DNA of 5,839 nt from Dokdonella_A sp049583635 (GTDB lineage: Bacteria > Pseudomonadota > Gammaproteobacteria > Xanthomonadales > Rhodanobacteraceae): NCBI GenBank assembly GCA_049583635.1, contig JBAUWF010000101.1, forward strand, positions 1 through 5,839, read 5' to 3'. The notes under the pieces were generated by a model. That model was not told the DNA's origin. It did no database searches and was given only the letters and a program-made list of their open reading frames with translations. Shown piece after piece: positions 1 through 5,659 of this stretch. The stretch's first letter is position 1. Every line of letters begins with the position of its first letter. Both the position numbers and the translations under genes were made by a program.

Positions 1-386
1 ACCAGTCCGGCGATGTAGGCGTCGTGCTCGCCGGCCGGCAGCCACGCGGCAAACACATGCCGCACGAACAGCCAGCCGAGCAAGGCCATCGAAAACGGCT
101 TCAGCGCCCAGTTGACGAACAGGGTAACGCCGATGCCGCGCCACTGTGCGCGCACGTCGGCCAGACGGGTGAAATCAACGCGCAGCAGCATCGGCACGAT
201 CATCAGCCAGACCAGCACCGCGACCGGCAGATTGATCTGCCTGACCTGCGCACTTGCGATTGCGGCGAAGACATTCGGCAGCGCATGTCCCAGCGCAATG
301 CCGACCACAATGCACAACCCGACCCACACGGTCAGATAGCGCGCCAGCCCGCCCAATGGTGACGGTGCCGCGTGGGTGGCGCTCAT
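1..386 (-). CDS. acr3: Arsenite efflux permease Acr3 (N-terminal part, runs off left edge)
   Basis: Translating the minus strand from the ATG at 386 gives 128 open residues up to the window edge. They match the start of the Acr3 (ArsB-type, bile acid:sodium symporter superfamily) arsenite carrier, an inner-membrane permease that exports As(III) using the proton motive force. Membrane segments are visible at about residues 17-37 (LTVWVGLCIVVGIALGHALP), 53-68 and 85-108. Family signatures include NLPVAVLVWLMIVPMLL (52-68) and GVTLFVNWALKPFSMALLGW (86-105). The catalytic Cys segment expected in TM4 lies beyond the edge and cannot be checked. The start codon overlaps the arsC stop (ATGA) and has no good Shine-Dalgarno, so translation is probably coupled to arsC. 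Family length is about 350 residues, so about 35% is present. Family assignment is confident. Confidence 0.95.
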   Translation of the reverse strand, partial: MSATHAAPSPLGGLARYLTVWVGLCIVVGIALGHALPNVFAAIASAQVRQINLPVAVLVWLMIVPMLLRVDFTRLADVRAQWRGIGVTLFVNWALKPFSMALLGWLFVRHVFAAWLPAGEHDAYIAGL

Positions 387-916
387 GTCAGCTGTGCGTC
401 CGCGTTTGCCCGGACTTGTCCGATGGCCCGGATTTCGCGTTCGCGCGCGAGCCGGTCGAGTTTGTCCAGCGGCAGGGCGATCAACAATTCGACGCGCCGG
501 CGCAGTGTGATCATCGCGTTGCGGTAAGCCCCGCGACGGGTCGCCTCGTCACCTTGCACGGCAACCGGATCGGGCACGCCCCAATGCGCGGTCAGCGGTT
601 GGCCCGGCCAGATCGGACAGGTTTCACCGGCGGCGTTGTCGCAAACCGTGATGACCAGATCCATGTGCGGTGCATCGGGCTTTTCGAATTCGTCCCACGA
701 TTTGCTGCGCAGGCGCTCGCTCGGGTAGCCGAGCGCCACGGCGAATTCGGCTGCGATCGGCTGCACTTTTCCGGAAGGATGGCTGCCGGCGCTGAATGCG
801 AGAAAGCAGCCCCGACCCAACACATTGAGCAGGGCCTCGGCCAGAATGCTGCGCGCCGAGTTGCCGGTACACAGGAACAGCACCTGAAACGGCGCACGAT
901 CCGATTTCGGGCTCAT
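383..916 (-). CDS. arsC: Arsenate reductase ArsC, low-molecular-weight phosphatase (thiol-cascade) type
   Basis: A 177-residue cytoplasmic enzyme that reduces arsenate to arsenite for the downstream Acr3 pump. The P-loop is LFLCTGNSARS (13-23), with the nucleophilic Cys16 and Arg22 in the CX5R(S) signature of the LMW-PTPase fold. The resolving pair is Cys92 and Cys100 in TVCDNAAGETCP, the redox triad used by thioredoxin-linked enzymes. The general-acid Asp116 sits in HWGVPDP. It is longer than the roughly 130-residue Staphylococcus type; the extra length is a basic, helical C-terminal tail after about residue 135, as in many proteobacterial homologues. The ATG at 916 has no recognisable Shine-Dalgarno, and an upstream open frame stops across it (ATGA), which suggests coupling. 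The stop overlaps the acr3 start. The reductant partner (thioredoxin or glutaredoxin) cannot be told from sequence. Confidence 0.96.
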   Translation of the reverse strand: MSPKSDRAPFQVLFLCTGNSARSILAEALLNVLGRGCFLAFSAGSHPSGKVQPIAAEFAVALGYPSERLRSKSWDEFEKPDAPHMDLVITVCDNAAGETCPIWPGQPLTAHWGVPDPVAVQGDEATRRGAYRNAMITLRRRVELLIALPLDKLDRLAREREIRAIGQVRANADAQLT

Positions 917-1071
917 CTGTCGGTACCGTTTGGGTATGTCGATGCGGCTGGATGGCGGCAGCGCACACAGGCGGCCTCCGCCGCGCCATGACCGACGGTA
1001 TCGTCTCCGGCGTCGACGCGCAGGCTCGTGCGCGAATGGTTGAGCGCGATGTTGGCGAGGGCGGCGTTCAA
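913..1071 (-). CDS. Possible 52-codon bridging ORF between arsR and arsC, unknown function
   Basis: The 150 bases between arsR and arsC are exactly filled by one open minus-strand frame. It can begin at a TTG (1071-1069) overlapping the arsR stop as TTGA. It ends with a TGA (915-913) overlapping the arsC start as ATGA. The first roughly 35 codons end in G or C about 80% of the time, as in neighbouring genes; this falls off in the last dozen codons. The product would begin (M)NAALANIALNHSRTSLRVD and contains a C-x-x-C (CVRC, residues 35-38). No family is recognised, no membrane segment is visible, and there is only a weak GGAA upstream of the TTG. The frame is also open upstream into arsR, to an ATG at 1158, so alternatives are an overlapping longer ORF, a decayed remnant, or untranslated spacer. 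arsC lacks its own ribosome site, which makes a coupling role plausible. Confidence 0.28.
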   Translation of the reverse strand: MNAALANIALNHSRTSLRVDAGDDTVGHGAAEAACVRCRHPAASTYPNGTDR

Positions 1072-1427
1072 GCGCGTGTTTTCCGGCTTGCGGACGTGGT
1101 GTCGCACGTCGTGACCGCCTCCTTGCAGGCGCCGCCGGCAGGGTCGTCGGCGCAGCAATTTTCGGTGAGGTAGCCGAGCAACGCGTTCATCAGCGCATAG
1201 TTGGCGTGGCAGATGATGCTGCGTCCCCGGCGCTCGTCGTCGATCAATCCCGCATTGCGCAGGATGTTGAGATGGTTGTTGAGCGTGGCTCCGGGCAGCC
1301 CGGTTGCTGCGGCGATCGCGCCGACCGACAGACCCTGTTTGCCCGCGCGCACCAGCACACGAAAGACGTGCAGGCGGTGCGATTGGCCAAGTGCCTTGAG
1401 CGCGTTGAACGCGGACGTATGTTTCAT
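1068..1427 (-). CDS. arsR: ArsR-family As(III)-responsive repressor (AfArsR-like, C-terminal Cys site)
   Basis: A 119-residue winged-helix repressor of the ArsR/SmtB family. It is expected to bind the operator upstream of itself as a dimer and release it when As(III) binds. An N-terminal helix (SAFNALKALGQSHRLHVFRVLVRAG, 5-29) precedes the helix-turn-helix (about 33-58; recognition helix around PGATLNNHLNILRNAGL) and a wing (DDERRGRSIICHANY, 63-77). The classic ELCVCDL metal motif of E. coli ArsR is absent from the recognition helix. Instead a Cys cluster lies near the C-terminus: Cys91-Cys92, Cys101 and Cys108, in the arrangement known for Acidithiobacillus ferrooxidans ArsR (a CC pair plus one later Cys). 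The start at 1427 is favoured because it matches family N-termini and because the palindromic operator runs into it; there is no Shine-Dalgarno. Confidence 0.94.
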   Translation of the reverse strand: MKHTSAFNALKALGQSHRLHVFRVLVRAGKQGLSVGAIAAATGLPGATLNNHLNILRNAGLIDDERRGRSIICHANYALMNALLGYLTENCCADDPAGGACKEAVTTCDTTSASRKTRA

Positions 1428-1461
1428 ATTTCTAGAATATACGAAATATTGAACACGTCAA
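1425..1461 (-). promoter_or_regulatory. arsR promoter and ArsR operator, predicted leaderless start
   Basis: Reading the minus strand, TTGACG (1461-1456) resembles a -35 box. After 16 bases comes TATTCT (1439-1434), a 4/6 match to -10. The start site expected 6-7 bases later falls on or next to the A of the arsR ATG (1427), giving a leaderless or near-leaderless mRNA. Over this lies a 24-bp AT-rich inverted repeat with perfect 7-bp arms, ATATTTC (1449-1443) and GAAATAT (1432-1426), and an inner palindrome TTCTAGAA (1430-1437). This is a typical ArsR operator position that would block polymerase. The local AT-richness stands out sharply from the surroundings. The hexamers are seen; the function is inferred. 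Confidence 0.7.
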
Positions 1462-1508
1462 GCGATGGGGTGCGATGACTCGCGGACATCGGCAGGCATT
1501 CCCGGGCC

Positions 1509-1568
1509 GTCACGCATCGCGATGACACGCAGCCGGAAGAATCCGGGGATCGCAACGGCCTGCGTGAC
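1509..1568. repeat. Nested inverted repeats in the gap between the propeller gene and arsR
   Basis: Three perfect inverted repeats are nested around one centre. Outer arms GTCACGCA/TGCGTGAC lie at 1509-1516 and 1561-1568. Middle arms GCGAT/ATCGC lie at 1519-1523 and 1549-1553. Inner arms CCGGA/TCCGG lie at 1533-1537 and 1542-1546 with a 4-base loop. Together they allow 18 base pairs in a 60-base hairpin with internal loops, on either strand. The element lies downstream of the propeller gene stop (1662) and upstream of the arsR promoter, so it could stabilise the 3' end of that mRNA. No T-run follows on either side, so it is not a standard intrinsic terminator. The rest of the 1450-1661 gap shows nothing recognisable. 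Confidence 0.4.
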
Positions 1569-1661
1569 CGACGCGATTACCCGCGGCCTGCCGTGCGCAC
1601 AGCCAAGACAGGTTCCTGCGGCCCGCCCCCGATCGTTCCACCTTGCGTGCCTGCACACGTT

Positions 1662-4600
1662 TCAGTGCTGATTTCCATCAGCCGTCGCCATGGCGGTCCG
1701 CAGCGCCTGTCCGCCGGCCTTCGCTTGCGCATCGAGTTGTTCGAACACCGCGTATTGCGCGGGTGTCGGCTTGACATAGGCGAGGTCGATGTCGGCGGCG
1801 AGATAGGCCAGATGGCTGCGCAACCTGGTTTCGTGCAGCAGACTGCCTTCACTCGAGTGGATGTCCATCTGCACCAGCGCGTTGATGGCGTCAGTCAGTC
1901 CGTCGATGGCCTGTTGTTGCGCCTGCGCTTCGCCCGGGCCGTGCTTGTCCATGGTTGCCTTCAACTTGTCGCGCACGTCGATGGCCTTGTTGATCGCCGT
2001 GTCGAGCGTATCCAGGGTGTCGTGGATCTTCAGCTCGAGCGCCAGGCGTGCCGCGAGCGCATCCCCGGTCGGGTGCAGCCGCGGATCGAGTTTGATCTGG
2101 AAATCCTGCTGGGTCCGGTATCCACCATAGTCGAGCGAGACACGATACGCGCCGGGGGTCACCACCGGTCCTTCGACTTCATCGGGCAGACCACCCGCCG
2201 CTATCGGCGTGTAGAAACCGTTGACCTCGGTCGCATCGGGGTAACGCAGATCCCACTGGAAGTGGTTCATCCCCGGCCCGATGGCGGTGAGCTTTTCGAG
2301 TTTCTCCTTCTTTTTCCGTGCCGGGGTTTCCTCACTGTCGTCATGCGGTGCTTTTGCCTTGTTCTGCTTCAGGTGGAGATCGAAGCTGCGTACAGGATGC
2401 CCTTGCGCGTCGGCGAAGGTGAGCTTGACCGGCGTCTTGCCCGAATAATCGGCGGGGATGTCGAAAAACACGGTCGCGCCGAACGGCGGGTTCTTGCCGA
2501 CGTCCTTGGGTTTGTTTTCCCCGCTCGGCTGGCCGTAGGAATGAGTCAGCCATGCCGGTTGCGGGGCAAACAGTTGCGCGCGGTGCGCGTCCGCTGCCGG
2601 ATGCGCGGTCATCTGTTCAAGCAGAGCGAGGTTGTCGAGCACCCAGAAGGCGCGGCCGTGCGTGGCGGCTACCACGTTGCCCTGGCGCGTATTGATCGCG
2701 ATGTCGCGCACCTGCACGTGCGGAAGGTTGAGTGTGAGCGGCTGCCAGCTTGCTCCGCGATCGAGACTCACATAAACGCTGTTTCTCGTTCCGAGGAACA
2801 ACAGGTCCGCATCGGCCGGGTCCTGACGCACGGCGAACGCGTATTGATCATCGGACAGCCCATCGGTGATCGCTGTCCAGTGCTTGCCGAAATCGGCGGT
2901 CTTGTACACGTACGGCTTGAAGTCGTCCCACATGTAGCGGCGCGCGGTCAGATAGGCGGTGCCCGCGTCCGCGTGCGAAGGCTCGATCGAGCTGATGCGC
3001 GAGCGCTCCGGCAGTCCGGGCGGCGTCACTGTCTGCCAGTGCCCGCCGCCATCGGTGGTGACGTGCACCAGACCGTCGTCGGAACCCGTCCATATGGTGT
3101 TGCCATCCAGCGGCGAGATCGCCAGCGCCGAGACCGACGGATAGATCTCCGCACCGGACTGGTCGAGATCGACCGGACCGCCGGTCGGTACCTCGGTGGC
3201 GCGATCGTTGCGGGTGAGATCCGGGCTGATGCGCTGCCAGGTCTGGCCGTAATCGTCGCTTTTCATCACATATTGCGATCCGACGAACAACTGCTTCGGA
3301 TTCACCGGCGAAAACAGGATCGGATGGGTCCAAGCAAAACGATATTCGAGTTCGCCCGATGAGGCGCCCTCCTGGTAGTGTGGCCACGGACTGACACTCT
3401 GGTACTGCTCGGCGGCGCGGTCATATCTCAGGAAGATACTGTAGTAACCGCTGCCATAGGTGATATCCGGATTGCCCGGCTGCGGTACCGTGAACGTGCT
3501 TTCACCATAGGCGGCCTGGTGCCAGGCGCCGAGCGGAATCACCTTCTGGTCGGTTGCGCTGGGTCCCTCGAACGAGCCTTCGTCCTGCTGTGCGCCGTAG
3601 ATGTGATACGGAAACTGGTCGTCGAGATTGACGTGATAGAACTGGCCGGTCGGCTGGTTGTGCTCGGTGCTCCAGGTCTGGCCGCCGTCGGTCGAGACCG
3701 TCGCGCCGCCGTCGTTCCCCTCCAGCAGGATCTTTGTATTGTTCGGGTTGATCCACAGCACGTGGTTGTCGCCGTGCGGGGTTTTCAGTTTCTTGAACTT
3801 GCCGCCGCCGTCGTGTGAGACGAACAGCGCATCCACCTCCGGCATGTACACCGTCTCGGGGTCCTGGGGATCGGCGAAGATCGCCATGTAATAGAAGGCG
3901 CGCTGGCGCAGTTTCCAGTCCTGGTTGACCCGTTTCCAGGTCGCGCCCGCGTTGTTGGAACGGAACACGCCACCGTCTTTCGCCTGGATGGCGGCATAGA
4001 CCACATCGGGCTTGCTGGCCGCAACGGTCACGCCGATCTTGCCGAGCACCGTCCCCGGCAATCCCGGGTTGTGCGAGAGGTTCTGCCAATGTGCGCCACC
4101 GTCGCTGGTCTTGTAGAGGCCGCTGCCGGGACCGCCGCTGGATAACTGCCAGGGTGTGCGGTACGCCTGCCACATTGCTGCGTAGAGCACGTCCGGATTG
4201 CGCGGGTCCATGACCAGATTGATGGCGCCGGTCCGCTCGTCGACAAACAGGATCTTGGTCCAGTGCCTGCCGCCGTCGCTGGATTTGAACACCCCGCGTT
4301 CCGTGTTGGGTTTGAACACGTGCCCCATCGACGACGCATAGACGATGTCGGGGTTTTTCGGATCGACCACGATGCCGGTGATCGTGTGGGTGTCGCGCAA
4401 ACCGGCATACTGCCAAGTCTTGCCGACATCGGCGGATCGGTAGATACCGTCGCCCGAGATCATGTCGCCGCGGATGTCGCTTTCGCCGGTGCCCGCGTAG
4501 ATGACCTCGGGATCGGACGGTGCCACCGCGATGGCGCCGATGCTGTCGCTGGAACCCGGCAGCTTGCCGTCGGAGATGTTCTTCCAGCGCACTCCGTAGC

Positions 4601-4844
4601 TGGTGCTCTTCCAGATGCCGCCATCCACCGTGCCCATGTAGAACAGGTTCGGATTACCGGAGACGCCGCTAATGGCCACGACGCGACCGCCAATGTAAGG
4701 CCCGACACTGCGCCACTGCAGCGCTCCTGTGATGTTGCTTCCGGGCATCCCGGTCGCAGACGCCGCGGCGCAAAGGCCCAGTGTTGCGCCAAGCGTTAGT
4801 CCAAGGAAACCTCGGGTAAATACCACGCGGGGAAAACATTGCAT
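1662..4844 (-). CDS. Secreted Asp-box (BNR/Vps10-like) beta-propeller protein, glycosyl-hydrolase-like
   Basis: A 1060-residue exported protein. A signal peptide is clear: MQCFPR, then a hydrophobic stretch to about residue 29 ending ASA, with likely cleavage near residue 30. The mature part opens with LQWRSVGPYIGGRVVAISG, a hallmark of the 'WD40/YVTN/BNR-like repeat' exoproteins often annotated as glycosyl hydrolase or sortilin-like. Eleven Asp-box motifs (S/T-x-D-x-G-x-x-W or close) begin near residues 80, 137, 188, 246, 296, 343, 384, 529, 596, 649 and 693, fitting two propellers as in Vps10/GH74-type folds. The interval 392-528 has none. A beta-rich, Ig-like region follows at about 785-920, interrupted by a Lys/Glu-rich stretch (about 839-853). 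A helical region (about 930-1045) ends the protein. The substrate is unknown and I cannot assign catalytic residues. The start at 4844 is chosen for the signal peptide and for AGGAG 9 bases upstream. Confidence 0.9.
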   Translation of the reverse strand: MQCFPRVVFTRGFLGLTLGATLGLCAAASATGMPGSNITGALQWRSVGPYIGGRVVAISGVSGNPNLFYMGTVDGGIWKSTSYGVRWKNISDGKLPGSSDSIGAIAVAPSDPEVIYAGTGESDIRGDMISGDGIYRSADVGKTWQYAGLRDTHTITGIVVDPKNPDIVYASSMGHVFKPNTERGVFKSSDGGRHWTKILFVDERTGAINLVMDPRNPDVLYAAMWQAYRTPWQLSSGGPGSGLYKTSDGGAHWQNLSHNPGLPGTVLGKIGVTVAASKPDVVYAAIQAKDGGVFRSNNAGATWKRVNQDWKLRQRAFYYMAIFADPQDPETVYMPEVDALFVSHDGGGKFKKLKTPHGDNHVLWINPNNTKILLEGNDGGATVSTDGGQTWSTEHNQPTGQFYHVNLDDQFPYHIYGAQQDEGSFEGPSATDQKVIPLGAWHQAAYGESTFTVPQPGNPDITYGSGYYSIFLRYDRAAEQYQSVSPWPHYQEGASSGELEYRFAWTHPILFSPVNPKQLFVGSQYVMKSDDYGQTWQRISPDLTRNDRATEVPTGGPVDLDQSGAEIYPSVSALAISPLDGNTIWTGSDDGLVHVTTDGGGHWQTVTPPGLPERSRISSIEPSHADAGTAYLTARRYMWDDFKPYVYKTADFGKHWTAITDGLSDDQYAFAVRQDPADADLLFLGTRNSVYVSLDRGASWQPLTLNLPHVQVRDIAINTRQGNVVAATHGRAFWVLDNLALLEQMTAHPAADAHRAQLFAPQPAWLTHSYGQPSGENKPKDVGKNPPFGATVFFDIPADYSGKTPVKLTFADAQGHPVRSFDLHLKQNKAKAPHDDSEETPARKKKEKLEKLTAIGPGMNHFQWDLRYPDATEVNGFYTPIAAGGLPDEVEGPVVTPGAYRVSLDYGGYRTQQDFQIKLDPRLHPTGDALAARLALELKIHDTLDTLDTAINKAIDVRDKLKATMDKHGPGEAQAQQQAIDGLTDAINALVQMDIHSSEGSLLHETRLRSHLAYLAADIDLAYVKPTPAQYAVFEQLDAQAKAGGQALRTAMATADGNQH

Positions 4845-4853
4845 CGGGTCAAT

Positions 4854-4858
4854 CTCCT
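4854..4858 (-). promoter_or_regulatory. Ribosome binding site of the propeller gene
   Basis: AGGAG on the minus strand, 9 bases before the ATG at 4844. It decides the start: the same frame is open further upstream to an ATG at 5033, but that would put 63 charged, low-hydrophobicity residues before the signal peptide. Confidence 0.75.
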
Positions 4859-4918
4859 GCCGGTGCGCCGGAGTTCTCGCAGGCTCGTGAGGAGCGGGCG
4901 TCGGCGCGATGATTGAAA

Positions 4919-5026
4919 GACCCCTCCAAGCAGGCCGGAAGATGCCCGGCAACCTGCCATCGCTTGCGAGCCACTGGCGAGCCTCTGATGGGTCCGATGC
5001 CACGCGGTGTCGCTGGGAGTCAGCGA
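4919..5026. other. Foldable segment: candidate structured leader RNA or cruciform-prone DNA
   Basis: Several inverted repeats can form together. An outer stem GACC/GGTC (4919-4922, 4991-4994) encloses two adjacent hairpins. Hairpin A pairs GCAGG with CCTGC (4930-4934, 4953-4957) and CCGG with CCGG (4935-4938, 4946-4949), with a CAA bulge and a 7-base loop. Hairpin B pairs CATC with GATG (4958-4961, 4987-4990) and, inside, CTTGC with GCGAG (4963-4967, 4977-4981, one G-T). Hairpin C, TCGCTG/CAGCGA (5010-5015, 5021-5026, 5-base loop), follows. The result resembles a three-way junction plus a hairpin. As RNA it would lie in a long leader of the propeller gene (minus) or of the DoxX-like gene (plus). 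GC-rich sequence makes some of this pairing expected by chance. Confidence 0.3.
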
Positions 5027-5185
5027 TCATCATAGTGCGGGCAGGCCTCCCGCGCCACGAAGAGCCGGCACCGCTCCAGTCCTATCCGCGCGGGCTGCCG
5101 GCGATGAGGGCTATCGTCAACGATTCGTGGCTGCCGATCGTGAATCCGTCTGCCGGTCGTCGGCCGTCGGATTGTCGCGCGCTGC

Positions 5186-5207
5186 TATGGTGCATGTATG
5201 GTGCATG
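5186..5207 (+). repeat. Perfect 11-bp tandem duplication upstream of the DoxX-like gene
   Basis: TATGGTGCATG occurs twice head to tail (5186-5196 and 5197-5207), ending 38 bases before the DoxX-like start codon. The 11-bp period is close to one helical turn, so both copies face the same side of the DNA, as expected of a two-site regulator target. Each copy holds a TATGGT that could serve as a -10 hexamer (4/6). From the second copy, a transcript would start near 5209 with a leader of about 37 bases. Confidence 0.5.
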
Positions 5208-5235
5208 CCGGACCAACTGCGATCGCGATCCCGAT

Positions 5236-5240
5236 GGAGG
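5236..5240 (+). promoter_or_regulatory. Ribosome binding site of the DoxX-like gene
   Basis: GGAGG, 5 bases before the ATG at 5246. It is a near-consensus site and fixes that start over the in-frame ATG at 5198, which lies inside the tandem repeat and has no such site. Confidence 0.85.
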
Positions 5241-5245
5241 AAACG

Positions 5246-5659
5246 ATGGACAGAAACACCTTGCGCTTGCGCGCCAGCCTGCTGATTCTGCGTCTGAGCG
5301 TCGCTCTCGTGATGCTGATGTGGACGATCGACAAATTCGTGCGACCGGAGCACGGGTCGCGCATTCTCGAGCACTTCTACGGCATCGCCGGCGTCGGTAA
5401 TGGCCCGATCTACGTGATAGCGGCTGCGGAACTGATTCTGATTGCTTTGTTCGCACTCGGGCTGTTCAAGACCTGGACCTATGGCTTGATTCTGCTGTTG
5501 CACGCCGCTTCGACGCTGTCGTCGTATCAACAGTATTTGCATGCGTTCGAGCACGTGAATCTGTTGTTTTTCGCCGCCTGGCCGATGCTGGGCGCCTGCG
5601 TGGCGCTGTTTCTGCTGCGCGACGAGGACCGGCTGGCGAGCCTTGGTGCGTCTGAATGA
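5246..5659 (+). CDS. DoxX-like four-helix inner-membrane protein
   Basis: A 137-residue hydrophobic protein with four predicted transmembrane helices, at about residues 10-30 (LLILRLSVALVMLMWTIDKF), 53-74 (PIYVIAAAELILIALFALGL), 76-93 and 104-124 (LLFFAAWPMLGACVALFLLR). Short charged loops separate them, and a hydrophilic tail (RDEDRLASLGASE) closes the chain. The size, four-helix plan and the R-L-S...W-x-x-D-K-F pattern in helix 1 fit the DoxX/DoxD-like superfamily of small membrane proteins, whose members are linked to redox chemistry or are of unknown role. No Cys pair suggests thiol redox: Cys118 in the last helix is the only Cys. The gene stands alone on the plus strand, divergent from the propeller gene. 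The family call is by overall resemblance and is moderate; an unrelated DUF membrane family is possible. The gene itself is near certain. Confidence 0.85.
   Translation: MDRNTLRLRASLLILRLSVALVMLMWTIDKFVRPEHGSRILEHFYGIAGVGNGPIYVIAAAELILIALFALGLFKTWTYGLILLLHAASTLSSYQQYLHAFEHVNLLFFAAWPMLGACVALFLLRDEDRLASLGASE

Larger units (their letters stand above)
4845..5245. other. Divergent intergenic region between the propeller gene and the DoxX-like gene
   Basis: These 401 bases separate two genes transcribed away from each other and should hold both promoters. No family-like protein is seen in any frame; frames open here are extensions of the flanking genes or antisense. On the minus strand the best -10-like hexamer is TATGAT (5034-5029), without a convincing -35, and it would give a leader of about 185 bases for the propeller gene. 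On the plus strand TATGGT occurs in each copy of an 11-bp tandem repeat before the DoxX-like gene, with TTGTCG (5172-5177) as a poor -35 candidate at 19-base spacing. The centre (4919-5026) is rich in inverted repeats. Promoter assignment is weak on both sides. Confidence 0.6.

Noticed and set aside
254..991. A 245-codon open frame on the plus strand
   Set aside because: It lies antisense to arsC and part of acr3, which carry clear family motifs; the product has no family resemblance.
1458..1671. Small ORFs of 66 and 68 codons on opposite strands in the arsR upstream gap
   Set aside because: No ribosome sites, no recognisable products, and they overlap the inverted repeats. The plus-strand one also runs antisense to the last codons of the propeller gene and the minus-strand one has no coupling to it.
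1593..3362. A 589-codon open frame on the plus strand
   Set aside because: It is antisense to the propeller gene, which has a signal peptide, repeated Asp-boxes and a ribosome site. The plus-strand product is Arg/Val-rich with no recognisable domain, typical of GC-rich antisense frames.
4933..4956. SAM-I riboswitch
   Set aside because: Only the GCCCGGCAACC-like core matches. The GGTGCTAATTCC-like segment and closing P1 of SAM-I are not seen, and no methionine gene follows. Kept only as part of the unnamed structured-RNA finding.
4971..4977. Cobalamin riboswitch, from a GCCACTG match
   Set aside because: GCCACTG is short, and the GGGAAGGC and AAGCCAGGAGACC-type boxes are absent downstream.
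4845..5033. N-terminal extension of the propeller protein to an ATG at 5033
   Set aside because: It would bury the signal peptide 63 residues in. AGGAG precedes the ATG at 4844.
5198..5245. Upstream in-frame start of the DoxX-like protein
   Set aside because: The ATG lies in the tandem repeat without a ribosome site, while GGAGG sits 5 bases before the ATG at 5246.
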